Shown piece by piece: positions 1-7,029 of a DNA stretch of 64,000 bases. A program made the translations under genes and the position numbers. The stretch is from JBGSIC01 sp041751875 (GTDB lineage: Bacteria > Bdellovibrionota > FAC87 > UBA2466 > JACKAF01), in the NCBI GenBank assembly GCA_041751875.1, contig JBGSIC010000033.1:43330-107329 (forward strand), in the 5' to 3' direction. Position 1 is the first letter of the stretch. Each line of letters opens with the position of its first letter. The notes beneath the pieces are model-generated. The model had not been told where the DNA came from and searched no databases. It was given only the letters and a program-made list of their open reading frames with translations.

Positions 1-417
1 TGGCAGATAAGTTTTATCCCCTTTCTGATCGCTCTTCTGTTTGGTTACACTCTTTCTCCTCCCGTACCCGGCTGGTCTCTGGATAATCCCATCCTTTGGT
101 GGTACCTCGTGTTTGTTCCTGTAGGAGAAGAGCTTCTTTTCCGTGGCTGGTTTTATCAACTCGTCGAACGCTTCTGGCCCAATCGGGTCACTACCTTTAC
201 CAATCCGCTTCCGCTTGCGGTTTGGCTCAGTTCCCTTGCGTTTTCCTTGTGGCACATCCAAAACTTAGCCCACGTACCAGTCGCGTTCGGCCTTTTCCAA
301 ATTACGTATACGTTTTTTACCGGCATTTGGTTGGGCTATGTGCGCTGGCAAAGTGGCAGCTTGTTTCTGCCCATTGTCTTCCATGCGCTCATCAACTTTC
401 TCTCTCTGGTCCTGTAG
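1..417 (+). CDS. CPBP family intramembrane metalloprotease, 5' truncated
   Basis: The frame is open from the first base, so the N-terminus lies outside the window. The visible 138 residues are hydrophobic and carry the CPBP (CAAX protease/Abi) signature: a Glu-Glu motif GEELLFRGW around visible residue 42, a His in SLWHIQNLAH, and a second His in FHALINF. In this family these residues form the metal site inside the membrane, and members either process prenylated proteins or have less clear roles such as bacteriocin self-immunity. I see the catalytic motifs intact. The substrate is unknown. The next gene starts 25 bp downstream on the same strand. Confidence 0.85.
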   Translation, partial: WQISFIPFLIALLFGYTLSPPVPGWSLDNPILWWYLVFVPVGEELLFRGWFYQLVERFWPNRVTTFTNPLPLAVWLSSLAFSLWHIQNLAHVPVAFGLFQITYTFFTGIWLGYVRWQSGSLFLPIVFHALINFLSLVL

Positions 418-442
418 AAGACTGATTTGATAGAATAAGAAG

Positions 443-637
443 ATGCACTCCGATCGTCGCTTCCGCTCAGGACAAGCCATTTTGGAATACCTGCTCATGG
501 TGGTCATGCTTGCCGTGACCGTGGCGGTAATCATCCGCAACTCAAACGAGCAAATCTATTTGCTTTGGACTGGTTTAACGCGCCAAGTGGCGGCTCCGTG
601 TGCCGATTGCTCAAAACCCGATGCACCAACCTTCTAA
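443..637 (+). CDS. Small prepilin-like (Flp/TadE-type) protein
   Basis: A 64-residue peptide with a short basic N-terminus, Gly10, then QAILEYLLM followed by a hydrophobic run to about residue 31. Gly followed by Glu at +5 and a hydrophobic helix is the class III (type IV) prepilin signature, and the EY pair recalls Flp and TadE pilins. The C-terminus holds a CxxC pair (CADC). No assembly genes are nearby, so its machinery would be encoded elsewhere. It is too short for a confident family call, and could be a minor pseudopilin or simply a single-pass membrane peptide. Confidence 0.6.
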   Translation: MHSDRRFRSGQAILEYLLMVVMLAVTVAVIIRNSNEQIYLLWTGLTRQVAAPCADCSKPDAPTF

Positions 638-712
638 TTTTCATCTCGTTGCGGTCCCTTGCGCTTCCTGTGCTCCTGCGTCATACTCTCAAACTTTTAA
701 GGAGCTTCTTTC

Positions 713-1279
713 GTGAGAAAGACATTTGTAATAGCCCTCTTCTGCTTTATTGCCACTCAAGGTTTCGCTGAAACTTCACCGGCGGATGGGGATCGATCGC
801 CCTCTCGCGAGCCCGCGGAGGACCGTCCCGTGAGTCTCGGTTCGAAGAGAGCAATCAAAACGGCTTATTTTGGTTTCGGCCCCGCACTCATGTCCAACGC
901 CAATGTGAGCGGCGTGGGAGTTTATTTTTCCGCGGCTTACGCCTTTGAAGTCGACGCCATTGTGATTCGCATCCGAGGGGATGTGGGAGGCCGGCGTGGC
1001 GCGATTTTGGGGGATATCGGATTAGGTGCCACTTACTTTCTGATCGACGCCGAAAAGGCGCCTTTTATTGGATTGGATTTCGGTTACGGCGTCGCCCGAA
1101 TTAAGACCGCTCCCGAAGAAACCGTGCATGGATTTGTGCTCGCCGCTTTGACCGGTGTTCAGTTTTTACGAAGTGCCTCTATCAATCTCGAACTCGCGCT
1201 GCGTTTGGCGGTGATGCTCGAGCCTTCTTCGATTGGCCACCCTGTGATGGGCGGCCTCCGCATGGGCCTCTATTTTTAG
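713..1279 (+). CDS. Exported protein, probable outer-membrane beta-barrel, unknown function
   Basis: It starts at GTG with AAGGAG 8 bases upstream. Residues 1-19 form a signal peptide ending ...QGFA before ETSPAD. A low-complexity charged stretch follows, then alternating hydrophobic/polar segments rich in Gly and aromatic residues (AYFGFGPALMSN, GLGATYFLIDAEK, MGGLRMGLYF), ending in an aromatic Phe as outer-membrane barrels usually do. I do not recognise a named family. Its stop codon supplies the first G of a 22-bp inverted-repeat arm, so the repeat may help end transcription. Confidence 0.6.
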   Translation: MRKTFVIALFCFIATQGFAETSPADGDRSPSREPAEDRPVSLGSKRAIKTAYFGFGPALMSNANVSGVGVYFSAAYAFEVDAIVIRIRGDVGGRRGAILGDIGLGATYFLIDAEKAPFIGLDFGYGVARIKTAPEETVHGFVLAALTGVQFLRSASINLELALRLAVMLEPSSIGHPVMGGLRMGLYF

Positions 1280-1363
1280 GTGCCCATCTACTTCCCGGCC
1301 GGGAAAGTCGCGTATAGTTTTGTTACACCCGCTACCTTTACGGCCGGGAAGTAGATGGGCACC
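1279..1363. repeat. Long inverted repeat of the GGTGCC family
   Basis: Perfect 22-bp arms at 1279-1300 and 1342-1363, beginning GGTGCCCATCTACTTC, flank a 41-bp loop. The left arm starts on the last base of the upstream stop codon. The right half (1325-1363) recurs at 28714-28752 with a single difference, and a degenerate copy of the arm lies near 12276-12297. It sits between convergent genes, so transcripts from either side could fold it, though there is no T-tract typical of an intrinsic terminator. It looks like a REP-type element. Confidence 0.8.
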
Positions 1364-1380
1364 GTCCAATCTGACAGATC

Positions 1381-2226
1381 TTACAAGCGGGCGATGGTGC
1401 GAATCGCGTCGTAAAGACGGCGGGGTAACTGCTCTAAGTTTTCTACTTCGAGACAAGTTCCATTGCCCTTTTGTGCAAGTTGCACCGAAGCATCCAGGTG
1501 ACTTGCGGGACCGTGCAGGTGCAAGACTAAAAGGTAGTCAAACTTCTTGGCGATCTCGAAAGGATCGTCCCCCTCTGTCGCTCTTCCGTCTGAAACCAAA
1601 ATTCCCACTGACCGTTTCTGGTGTTTGCGCGCTTTGATTTGGTTCAATCCTTGTTCAAGTCCCACACCAATATTAGTGAAGCCTTTGGGCTGCCACTCTA
1701 AAAAGCGGTGAATCGTATGAATGGGATTTTCCTCTTTGCCGAGTGCCTTGATGACTTTGGCTTCCGAACCAAAGGCAACCACAGAAGTATCTAGCGGGGG
1801 CACCTCTAATAGCAATACTGCCACCGCTACCGACGACAGAAGATGTTTCTCCCCCGACATCGAAAAGCTGGTGTCAAGCATCGCCACGCAGTTAAAACGT
1901 TTGGCGACCATCTCTTCCACCAAAAGCGACTCGCTGTCGCTTAGGTCCGGCGTCTCTTCCAAAGAAGCCTCCAGATCGATTTCCCCCCAAGGGGCCTCCG
2001 TCCAAGCACGCCATTGGCGTTGCAGCGGGCGAGAGGGATGCGCCACGATGGCTTTAGCTTGGCCGAGTACCATGCGAGCCAGTTGCTTATTGGGCAGCGG
2101 AGTCACCCGCTGACCCCGGCTCTGTCTCAGGATTAAATCCCTAAGTTCCCCGTGACGGGGAGCAGCCCCTTCTTCTTCTACAGCTTCATCATCTATAGTG
2201 GGAGAAAGTTCAGGGGGGAAAAACAC
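1381..2226 (-). CDS. VWA-domain protein, partner of the adjacent MoxR ATPase
   Basis: The 281-residue product, if begun at the GTG at 2226, has an acidic Pro-rich N-terminus (residues 1-30), a linker, then a von Willebrand factor A domain from about residue 110 with the MIDAS motif DTSFSMSG and later SDGRATEGDD. MoxR-associated VWA proteins (CbbO, NorD, ViaA, ChlD) bind the client enzyme through this metal site. The GTG has no recognisable Shine-Dalgarno, and the same frame stays open upstream through the MoxR 3' end. Production by -1 frameshifting from MoxR is therefore a real alternative to independent initiation. It is the last gene of the kam operon and probably acts with KamDE. Confidence 0.82.
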   Translation of the reverse strand: MFFPPELSPTIDDEAVEEEGAAPRHGELRDLILRQSRGQRVTPLPNKQLARMVLGQAKAIVAHPSRPLQRQWRAWTEAPWGEIDLEASLEETPDLSDSESLLVEEMVAKRFNCVAMLDTSFSMSGEKHLLSSVAVAVLLLEVPPLDTSVVAFGSEAKVIKALGKEENPIHTIHRFLEWQPKGFTNIGVGLEQGLNQIKARKHQKRSVGILVSDGRATEGDDPFEIAKKFDYLLVLHLHGPASHLDASVQLAQKGNGTCLEVENLEQLPRRLYDAIRTIARL

Positions 2227-2264
2227 GGCGCTGGGCGCGATTTTAGGAGAGATCTTCTTAGGGT

Positions 2265-3068
2265 TTATTGGCGCTTTTTTTTTTGTTGGCCTGAGGAAAG
2301 AGAGGCAAGTAACTGCTTAATCACCGCAAGAGCGTCTTGATCGCTCGACGCCATTTCAATACGACTAGGAAGAGCCATCAGACAGGCCTCCTCAAAACCC
2401 AAGCCACCCTTCACCAGTTGCGCTATCGCCAGAGCGGCGCGCACACTAGCCCCACGTTTTATCGCTTCGTGGTCACGCGTGGCACGAACGAGATCCAAGG
2501 CCGCATCCGTCGACGCGCTCTGCCCGATCTCTTGATCCAGTATCGCGCTCTCCTCTTCCCTGCTCTGATAGGCCAAGTGCACCATCTCAAAGCGATCCAT
2601 TAGCGCTTCCGAAAGCGCATGCGTCGCGGTGAATTCGCGCGGGTTCTGCGTGGCGATCACACAAAAACCTTTTTTAGCGGCCACTTTACCCAAACGAGGC
2701 ACCATCACCTGGTGTTCGTCCATCGCAGGCAATAAAATATTCTGCACGGCTTCTGGCATACGATTGAGCTCATTGATGAAGAGCACCTTGCCTTCCTTCA
2801 TCGCTTTGAGAAGGGGACCGTCGATAAAACAATCCTCCGCGTAACCCTTTTTCAAAACCATCGGGGGATCAAACCATCCCGACAACTTTTGCTCCGTGTA
2901 GCGCGTGTCCCCATCCACCCGTTCGTAACCCAATTTCATTTTTGCCAAGACTTGAGTGACCAGAAAGGTTTTGCCCACCCCCACAGGGCCTTCGATGAGC
3001 AAGTTGCGTGAGAGCTTGAGTGCTTTTTCAATTTGTCCGGCTTCTTCTGTGCGTCCGATGATTTTCAA
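2265..3068 (-). CDS. MoxR-family AAA+ ATPase
   Basis: A 267-residue AAA+ protein with Walker A EGPVGVGKTF (about residues 27-36), Walker B region VLFINELNRM, where Asn replaces the usual Asp but the catalytic Glu remains, sensor 1 ATQNP, and a C-terminal lid. MoxR ATPases remodel or activate enzymes together with a VWA partner; CbbQ-CbbO acting on Rubisco is one example. It starts at TTG, whose TG is shared with the kamE stop (TTGA), with AGGAA about 7 bases upstream inside kamE, so translation is coupled. The stop follows the A10 slippery run by 6 bases. The context suggests lysine 5,6-aminomutase as client; that is inference. Confidence 0.88.
   Translation of the reverse strand: MKIIGRTEEAGQIEKALKLSRNLLIEGPVGVGKTFLVTQVLAKMKLGYERVDGDTRYTEQKLSGWFDPPMVLKKGYAEDCFIDGPLLKAMKEGKVLFINELNRMPEAVQNILLPAMDEHQVMVPRLGKVAAKKGFCVIATQNPREFTATHALSEALMDRFEMVHLAYQSREEESAILDQEIGQSASTDAALDLVRATRDHEAIKRGASVRAALAIAQLVKGGLGFEEACLMALPSRIEMASSDQDALAVIKQLLASLSSGQQKKKRQ
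2274..2284 (-). promoter_or_regulatory. Candidate -1 programmed frameshift site (A10-G, heptamer A AAA AAG)
   Basis: On the minus strand the MoxR frame reads CAA CAA AAA AAA AAG CGC CAA TAA. The run of ten A (2275-2284) plus G (2274) contains A AAA AAG in the zero-frame phase used for -1 slippage in E. coli dnaX. A -1 shift enters the VWA reading frame, which has no stop from the slip site to the end of the VWA gene. The added junction is Lys/Pro-rich and then acidic. I see no clear stimulatory stem-loop downstream. Transcriptional slippage on A10, or a homopolymer sequencing error, would give the same product. Confidence 0.5.
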
Positions 3069-3820
3069 TCTTTCTTTCCTTTGCGCTCAAGCATCCGTTT
3101 AAGGATGAAGGCGGCTACGTCAGAGGGCCGCGCCCCAATCGTGAATCCCGCGTCGTAGCCAAGTTCCAACGCCAGCTTGTGCGTGATCCGGGGTCCCCCG
3201 ACCACCAAAATGAATTTATCCTCCAAACCCTTCTTTTTCAAATAGCTCACCACATCGCGCATATCGGCGATGTGAATGTCTTTTTGAGTCACAATTTTGG
3301 AGACGAGGATGGCGTCAGCTTTTTCCTTAATGGCACGCTCGACAAGAACGTTCACCTGAACCTGGCTGCCCATGTTGACCGTGTAGAACCCCTTGTAACG
3401 CTCCAGTCCGACATCCCCATCAAACCCCTTCATGTTCAAAATCGCATCGAGCCCGACAGTATGGGCATCAAAACCCGTATTCGCTCCGATCACGCGAATG
3501 GGCCTGCCAATTTTCGTGAGAATCTCTCGGTCAATCTGTTTGTAGTCGAGCTTCGTACCGGTGAGTTCCGGTACGATTACTTTGTCGTAGTTCACGCCTT
3601 TTTCGGAACGGCCAAAAACTACAAAGAAACTGTAGCCAATGCCCACTTTGGACATGTGGGCGACTTTCACGTCAGAAAAACCCCAGCCCCTAACCAGAAG
3701 GCTCGCTGCTTCTTGTGCTTTGGGGGAAGGTTCAATGGGTAAGGTAAAACTCATCTGGACCGCACCGTCACCCGTTGTATCGCCGTAAGGAACCAAATTG
3801 CTCGTTACGATAGAAGCCAT
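3065..3820 (-). CDS. kamE: Lysine 5,6-aminomutase beta subunit
   Basis: A 251-residue adenosylcobalamin-binding subunit. With KamD it migrates the terminal amino group of D-lysine or L-beta-lysine to carbon 5 using AdoCbl and PLP. The B12 motif DxHxxG is present as DAHTVG (D118, H120, G123), so cobalamin binds base-off with His as lower ligand. The C-terminal Rossmann part (ILVVGGPRI, GYDAGFTIG) holds the nucleotide tail. Lys143 lies close to where the known beta-subunit PLP lysine (Lys144) should be, but I did not align it. ATG overlaps the kamD stop as TAATG. Length is typical. Confidence 0.93.
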   Translation of the reverse strand: MASIVTSNLVPYGDTTGDGAVQMSFTLPIEPSPKAQEAASLLVRGWGFSDVKVAHMSKVGIGYSFFVVFGRSEKGVNYDKVIVPELTGTKLDYKQIDREILTKIGRPIRVIGANTGFDAHTVGLDAILNMKGFDGDVGLERYKGFYTVNMGSQVQVNVLVERAIKEKADAILVSKIVTQKDIHIADMRDVVSYLKKKGLEDKFILVVGGPRITHKLALELGYDAGFTIGARPSDVAAFILKRMLERKGKKD

Positions 3821-5397
3821 TAGATTCGACTCCCCATCATTTTATAAAGCGGGTTAACGTAGCGTCCGGGTTCAATCGGAAAAACTCCGCTTGCGCCCTT
3901 GCCGCCCGTTCGGGGCCGTTTGACGTCGGCAAAAACCCCTTTTTCAATCGCTTTCAAAAAACCAATGCGATGAATTTTCTCGAGAAGTTTTACCGCATCA
4001 TCTAAAACGTCCTGGGCAAACTTGGAGATAAAGCCATCGCTCCGAAAGCCCAACTCATTGACCATGCCTTCCGCTCCCCTAACGATGTAGGTCGCGTTGC
4101 GCGCGCTGAGACTTCGGTCCTGTAACCATGGGGTATGGACCGCCTCGGTAGGCATTCCCAGTAGAAGAGTACCTTGTCCCGTAAACGCACCAATCATATT
4201 GAAAACGGTATCAATAGTGTGGCTGGTGAAAATATCGCCCGTTTTGTACTTCGTATTGCACATGTACTTTAAGGGGCTTTCGGGGAAAATCTGTCGCGTC
4301 ATTTGGGCGCGCGCGAGTTCCATCAGGATAACTTTGTCGTACTCGGGGTTCATTTCCATGGCGTGACCGAGCGCCATTTGCTTCAACGGAACGTTTGCGT
4401 TAATTGCCGTGCGTTCGTTGATAAACTGAGAAGCCAAAACCGAGTCACCGCTTTTCACCGCGTCGGTGGTCTTCATGTAATTGTCTTCGCCCGTCATGAT
4501 CCAAATACCGCTTTGAGCGCAGATAAGACGTGAAAAATGTTGATCCACCAAAGTTCGGATCGGATTAATATCGCGAAATAGAATGCCGTACATGGCATCG
4601 TTAAGGAGACAGTCTAGACCTTCTAACGCCCCCAGCGCCGCGATTTCAGCCATGCACAAACCCGAAGAATAATTTGTGAGACGAAAATACTTTTTTTCTT
4701 CCTGCCCAACTTCGTTCAAAGCCTCTCGCATCAAACGAAAATTCTCTTGGGTGGCGTACGTGCCGCCGAACCCTTCGGTGGTCGCCCCGTGAGGCACATA
4801 ATCCAAAAGTGACTGAGCCGTACTGCGAATCACGGCTACAATTTCAACGCCGTCTTTCACGGCGCTTTTGGCTTGAATGAGATCTTCGTAAATATTTCCG
4901 GTTGCCACGATTTGGTAAAGGAGGGGTCGGGCTTGACCTGCGGGATCATGCAGCCCCTTGCGACTTTTCTTGTGATGGGCAACTCGCTCGAGCAAATTTT
5001 TCTGGGCTCTGGTCGCTAACTGTTTAGCCAGTTTTTCCGTTTTGGTGCGTTTGCGCTCCGGAAGGGTGCCGATATCAAGTCCGTCGTCCAAGCTCTGTTT
5101 CAGTGCACTGAGATCATTTCCCGTGTGGAGCATCGCGTTAGCGATCCAATAAAGAACGCCTTCCTGTAAACGCCCGTGTTCGGCGAGTTGATCCACCACG
5201 AGATTCGCTTGGGGATACAGCAGCCCGCCCCGGTCCGCAGCCGAATCGATGCCCAGTAGGCGCAAAACAGCGCGCTCTATACCGACGGTAGAGTGACTTC
5301 TGACGAGATCAGCGACATCATCGCCAATCTTTTTTGCAATACTGCGGCAGCGCGCAATCTTTGCCGTGGATAAAGGAAGTTTCGCTGCGTAGGACAT
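3820..5397 (-). CDS. kamD: Lysine 5,6-aminomutase alpha subunit
   Basis: A 525-residue alpha subunit forming the TIM barrel of lysine 5,6-aminomutase, which contributes most of the substrate and cofactor environment. Recognisable stretches include TEGFGGTYATQENFR, NTKYKTGDIFTSHTID and FIEPGRY-like PIEPGRYVNP near the C-terminus. Full length for the family. It is the first gene of the minus-strand operon kamD-kamE-MoxR-VWA. No other genes of the clostridial lysine fermentation pathway (kamA, kal, kce, kdd) lie in the window, so the route its product enters is unclear. The ATG has only a weak upstream ribosome site. Confidence 0.93.
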   Translation of the reverse strand: MSYAAKLPLSTAKIARCRSIAKKIGDDVADLVRSHSTVGIERAVLRLLGIDSAADRGGLLYPQANLVVDQLAEHGRLQEGVLYWIANAMLHTGNDLSALKQSLDDGLDIGTLPERKRTKTEKLAKQLATRAQKNLLERVAHHKKSRKGLHDPAGQARPLLYQIVATGNIYEDLIQAKSAVKDGVEIVAVIRSTAQSLLDYVPHGATTEGFGGTYATQENFRLMREALNEVGQEEKKYFRLTNYSSGLCMAEIAALGALEGLDCLLNDAMYGILFRDINPIRTLVDQHFSRLICAQSGIWIMTGEDNYMKTTDAVKSGDSVLASQFINERTAINANVPLKQMALGHAMEMNPEYDKVILMELARAQMTRQIFPESPLKYMCNTKYKTGDIFTSHTIDTVFNMIGAFTGQGTLLLGMPTEAVHTPWLQDRSLSARNATYIVRGAEGMVNELGFRSDGFISKFAQDVLDDAVKLLEKIHRIGFLKAIEKGVFADVKRPRTGGKGASGVFPIEPGRYVNPLYKMMGSRI

Positions 5398-5435
5398 TTT
5401 TGTAGGTTATCCAATCCGCACGATTCCGTCACTTA

Positions 5436-5466
5436 GTTCCAAAAGGTGCCAGGCACCTTTTAGAAC
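5436..5466 (-). repeat. 31-bp palindromic REP-like element, copy 1
   Basis: Stem arms of 15 bases (GTTCTAAAAGGTGCC on the minus strand, one G-U pair) around a single base. It begins immediately after the TAG stop of the PilZ gene. Read on the minus strand it is identical to 54958-54988 on the plus strand, and identity extends 4 bases further (TAAG). It could serve as a 3' stabiliser or weak terminator; it lacks a T-tract. Confidence 0.85.
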
Positions 5467-6135
5467 CTATAACTGTTTGCGGACAAAGAGGTTTACAGCG
5501 GTTTGCTGGTTGGCAGGAAGAGGCAAGAACTGAATGCCCATGCCGGAGCGGCGCGCATCGTTAGAAACCCAACGCACCTGTCCTCGGGCTTGGATCACAG
5601 ATTGATTGAGTGGTTCGGGGAGCGCGATGGTTAGATTCACTTCATCCCCGTTGGCGAGAAGATTGGCTGTTTCTACAAAGCACCCGCCCTCGGAGATGTT
5701 TCTCAAAATGGGGTACTTCCATTGCTCCGAACTATTCAAAATCATCGGGGCGTGTGTTTCAAAACGCTGCTTCGTTTTCCACCAACGCTGTTTAGGATCG
5801 AAATACAGATGTCGGATGCGTGGGTTGATAAAGTAGCTAAGGCTAAGCAGATAGACAAAAAGATTTCCGAAAATTGGGAGTAAGGAAACTCCCTGAAGAG
5901 AATAGTACTGATACAGATCACGAATACCCCAAAGAAAACCAAACGCGATGAGCGTGTACCAACCAAATTTAACAACACGAATAAGACCAAACAGGAGCAG
6001 CCCTGGCAGAACGCAGGAGAAAATCACGTCGCCTAAAACGATGGGTGAACCATCACTAATTTTTAGGAGCCAGGTTAGAGGATAGTAGACGAAAAGAAGA
6101 GCGCACAGAATGAGGGAAGCTGGCCTTTGGCGCAT
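5467..6135 (-). CDS. Membrane protein with C-terminal PilZ domain
   Basis: Residues 1-110 hold about four hydrophobic segments. Residues 125-222 form a PilZ-like domain with basic KQRFETHAP and then NISEGGCFVET, matching the N/DxSxxG(G) half of the c-di-GMP site; the preceding RxxxR half is only loosely present. PilZ domains read cyclic di-GMP. The gene lies 15 bp downstream of a response regulator on the same strand, suggesting a two-gene operon in which a regulator controls a membrane-bound c-di-GMP effector. Ligand binding is not certain because the first Arg motif is degenerate. Confidence 0.75.
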   Translation of the reverse strand: MRQRPASLILCALLFVYYPLTWLLKISDGSPIVLGDVIFSCVLPGLLLFGLIRVVKFGWYTLIAFGFLWGIRDLYQYYSLQGVSLLPIFGNLFVYLLSLSYFINPRIRHLYFDPKQRWWKTKQRFETHAPMILNSSEQWKYPILRNISEGGCFVETANLLANGDEVNLTIALPEPLNQSVIQARGQVRWVSNDARRSGMGIQFLPLPANQQTAVNLFVRKQL

Positions 6136-6150
6136 ACCCTATTCCCGTTT

Positions 6151-6867
6151 TTAGGCGGCCTCAGGTTTATCTGATTTCCGAAGTGAAACCGGATTCGGAT
6201 TAAAACGATAGCCTTCCCCGTAGATCGATTCGATGTGGTCCTTGTAGGCGGCCAGTTTTTTACGAATGCTGCGGATATGGGAGTCCACCACGCGATCCGT
6301 AACGAAAGTGTCCACGCCCCAAACGTTGTTCAAAATGCGTTCACGGCTAAGAACCCGATCCGGGTTGCGGACAAAGAAGGACAAAAGTTTGAACTCGAGC
6401 GCCGAAAAAGGAATTTCACGCTCTTCGATAAAAACGCGGTGCCCCAAGAAATCGATGCGAAGCCCGGGAACTTCGTACATAGAAACATTTTCTTTGCGGG
6501 CTTGGCTTTGACGAATACGAGCTCTCACTCGCGCTTTGAGTTCTTCAGCGTTGAAAGGCTTTTCAATGTAATCGTCCGCGCCTAAATCGAAACCCATCAC
6601 TTTACTGTGGGCATCGTTGCGCGAAGAAAGAAACACAATCGGTGTGTGAATGGTTTCTTTTTGGGAACGGAAGAGATGGCAGATCTCAAAACCGTCCACA
6701 TCTCCCAGGCTGATATCCAGCAAGATGAGAGAGGGAACATGTTCTCTAGCCAGTTCGATTCCTTGTTTTCCGTTGTCCGCGCAGATGACCTTGAATTCAG
6801 AGGCCAACGTGGACTGAATCAGAAACTGGTAGTCCTTATTATCTTCAATGACCAAAATCTTATCCAT
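6151..6867 (-). CDS. OmpR/PhoB-family response regulator
   Basis: A 238-residue regulator: receiver domain (residues 1-120) with acidic pair E8-D9, phosphoacceptor Asp51 in LILLDISLGD and Lys103 in IEKPF, then a winged-helix DNA-binding domain (about 130-225, with VVDSHIRSIRKKL as recognition helix). The start at 6867 is set by AGGAG six bases upstream; the open frame continues to 7038, but that extension resembles no receiver and lacks a ribosome site. No histidine kinase is adjacent, so it is an orphan here. It is probably cotranscribed with the PilZ gene and divergent from a degenerate receiver gene. Confidence 0.9.
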   Translation of the reverse strand: MDKILVIEDNKDYQFLIQSTLASEFKVICADNGKQGIELAREHVPSLILLDISLGDVDGFEICHLFRSQKETIHTPIVFLSSRNDAHSKVMGFDLGADDYIEKPFNAEELKARVRARIRQSQARKENVSMYEVPGLRIDFLGHRVFIEEREIPFSALEFKLLSFFVRNPDRVLSRERILNNVWGVDTFVTDRVVDSHIRSIRKKLAAYKDHIESIYGEGYRFNPNPVSLRKSDKPEAA

Positions 6868-7029
6868 GGCGCTCCTCTCGTATCTTATCGGCAATTTAGC
6901 GCCGAGCTTAAGAGCGCACCGCACCCATTTCGCTTCAGGCGCATCGCGCCATAAACCACTGTTTTTTTTCAATATTTCCTTTGTGTTTAAGGCTGGTTTG
7001 ATTACGATGGCCTTGGGGGCAACTACCAT

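Noticed and set aside
96..425. 109-codon plus-strand frame over the CPBP gene
   Set aside because: Out-of-frame shadow; the intact CPBP motif frame is the real one.
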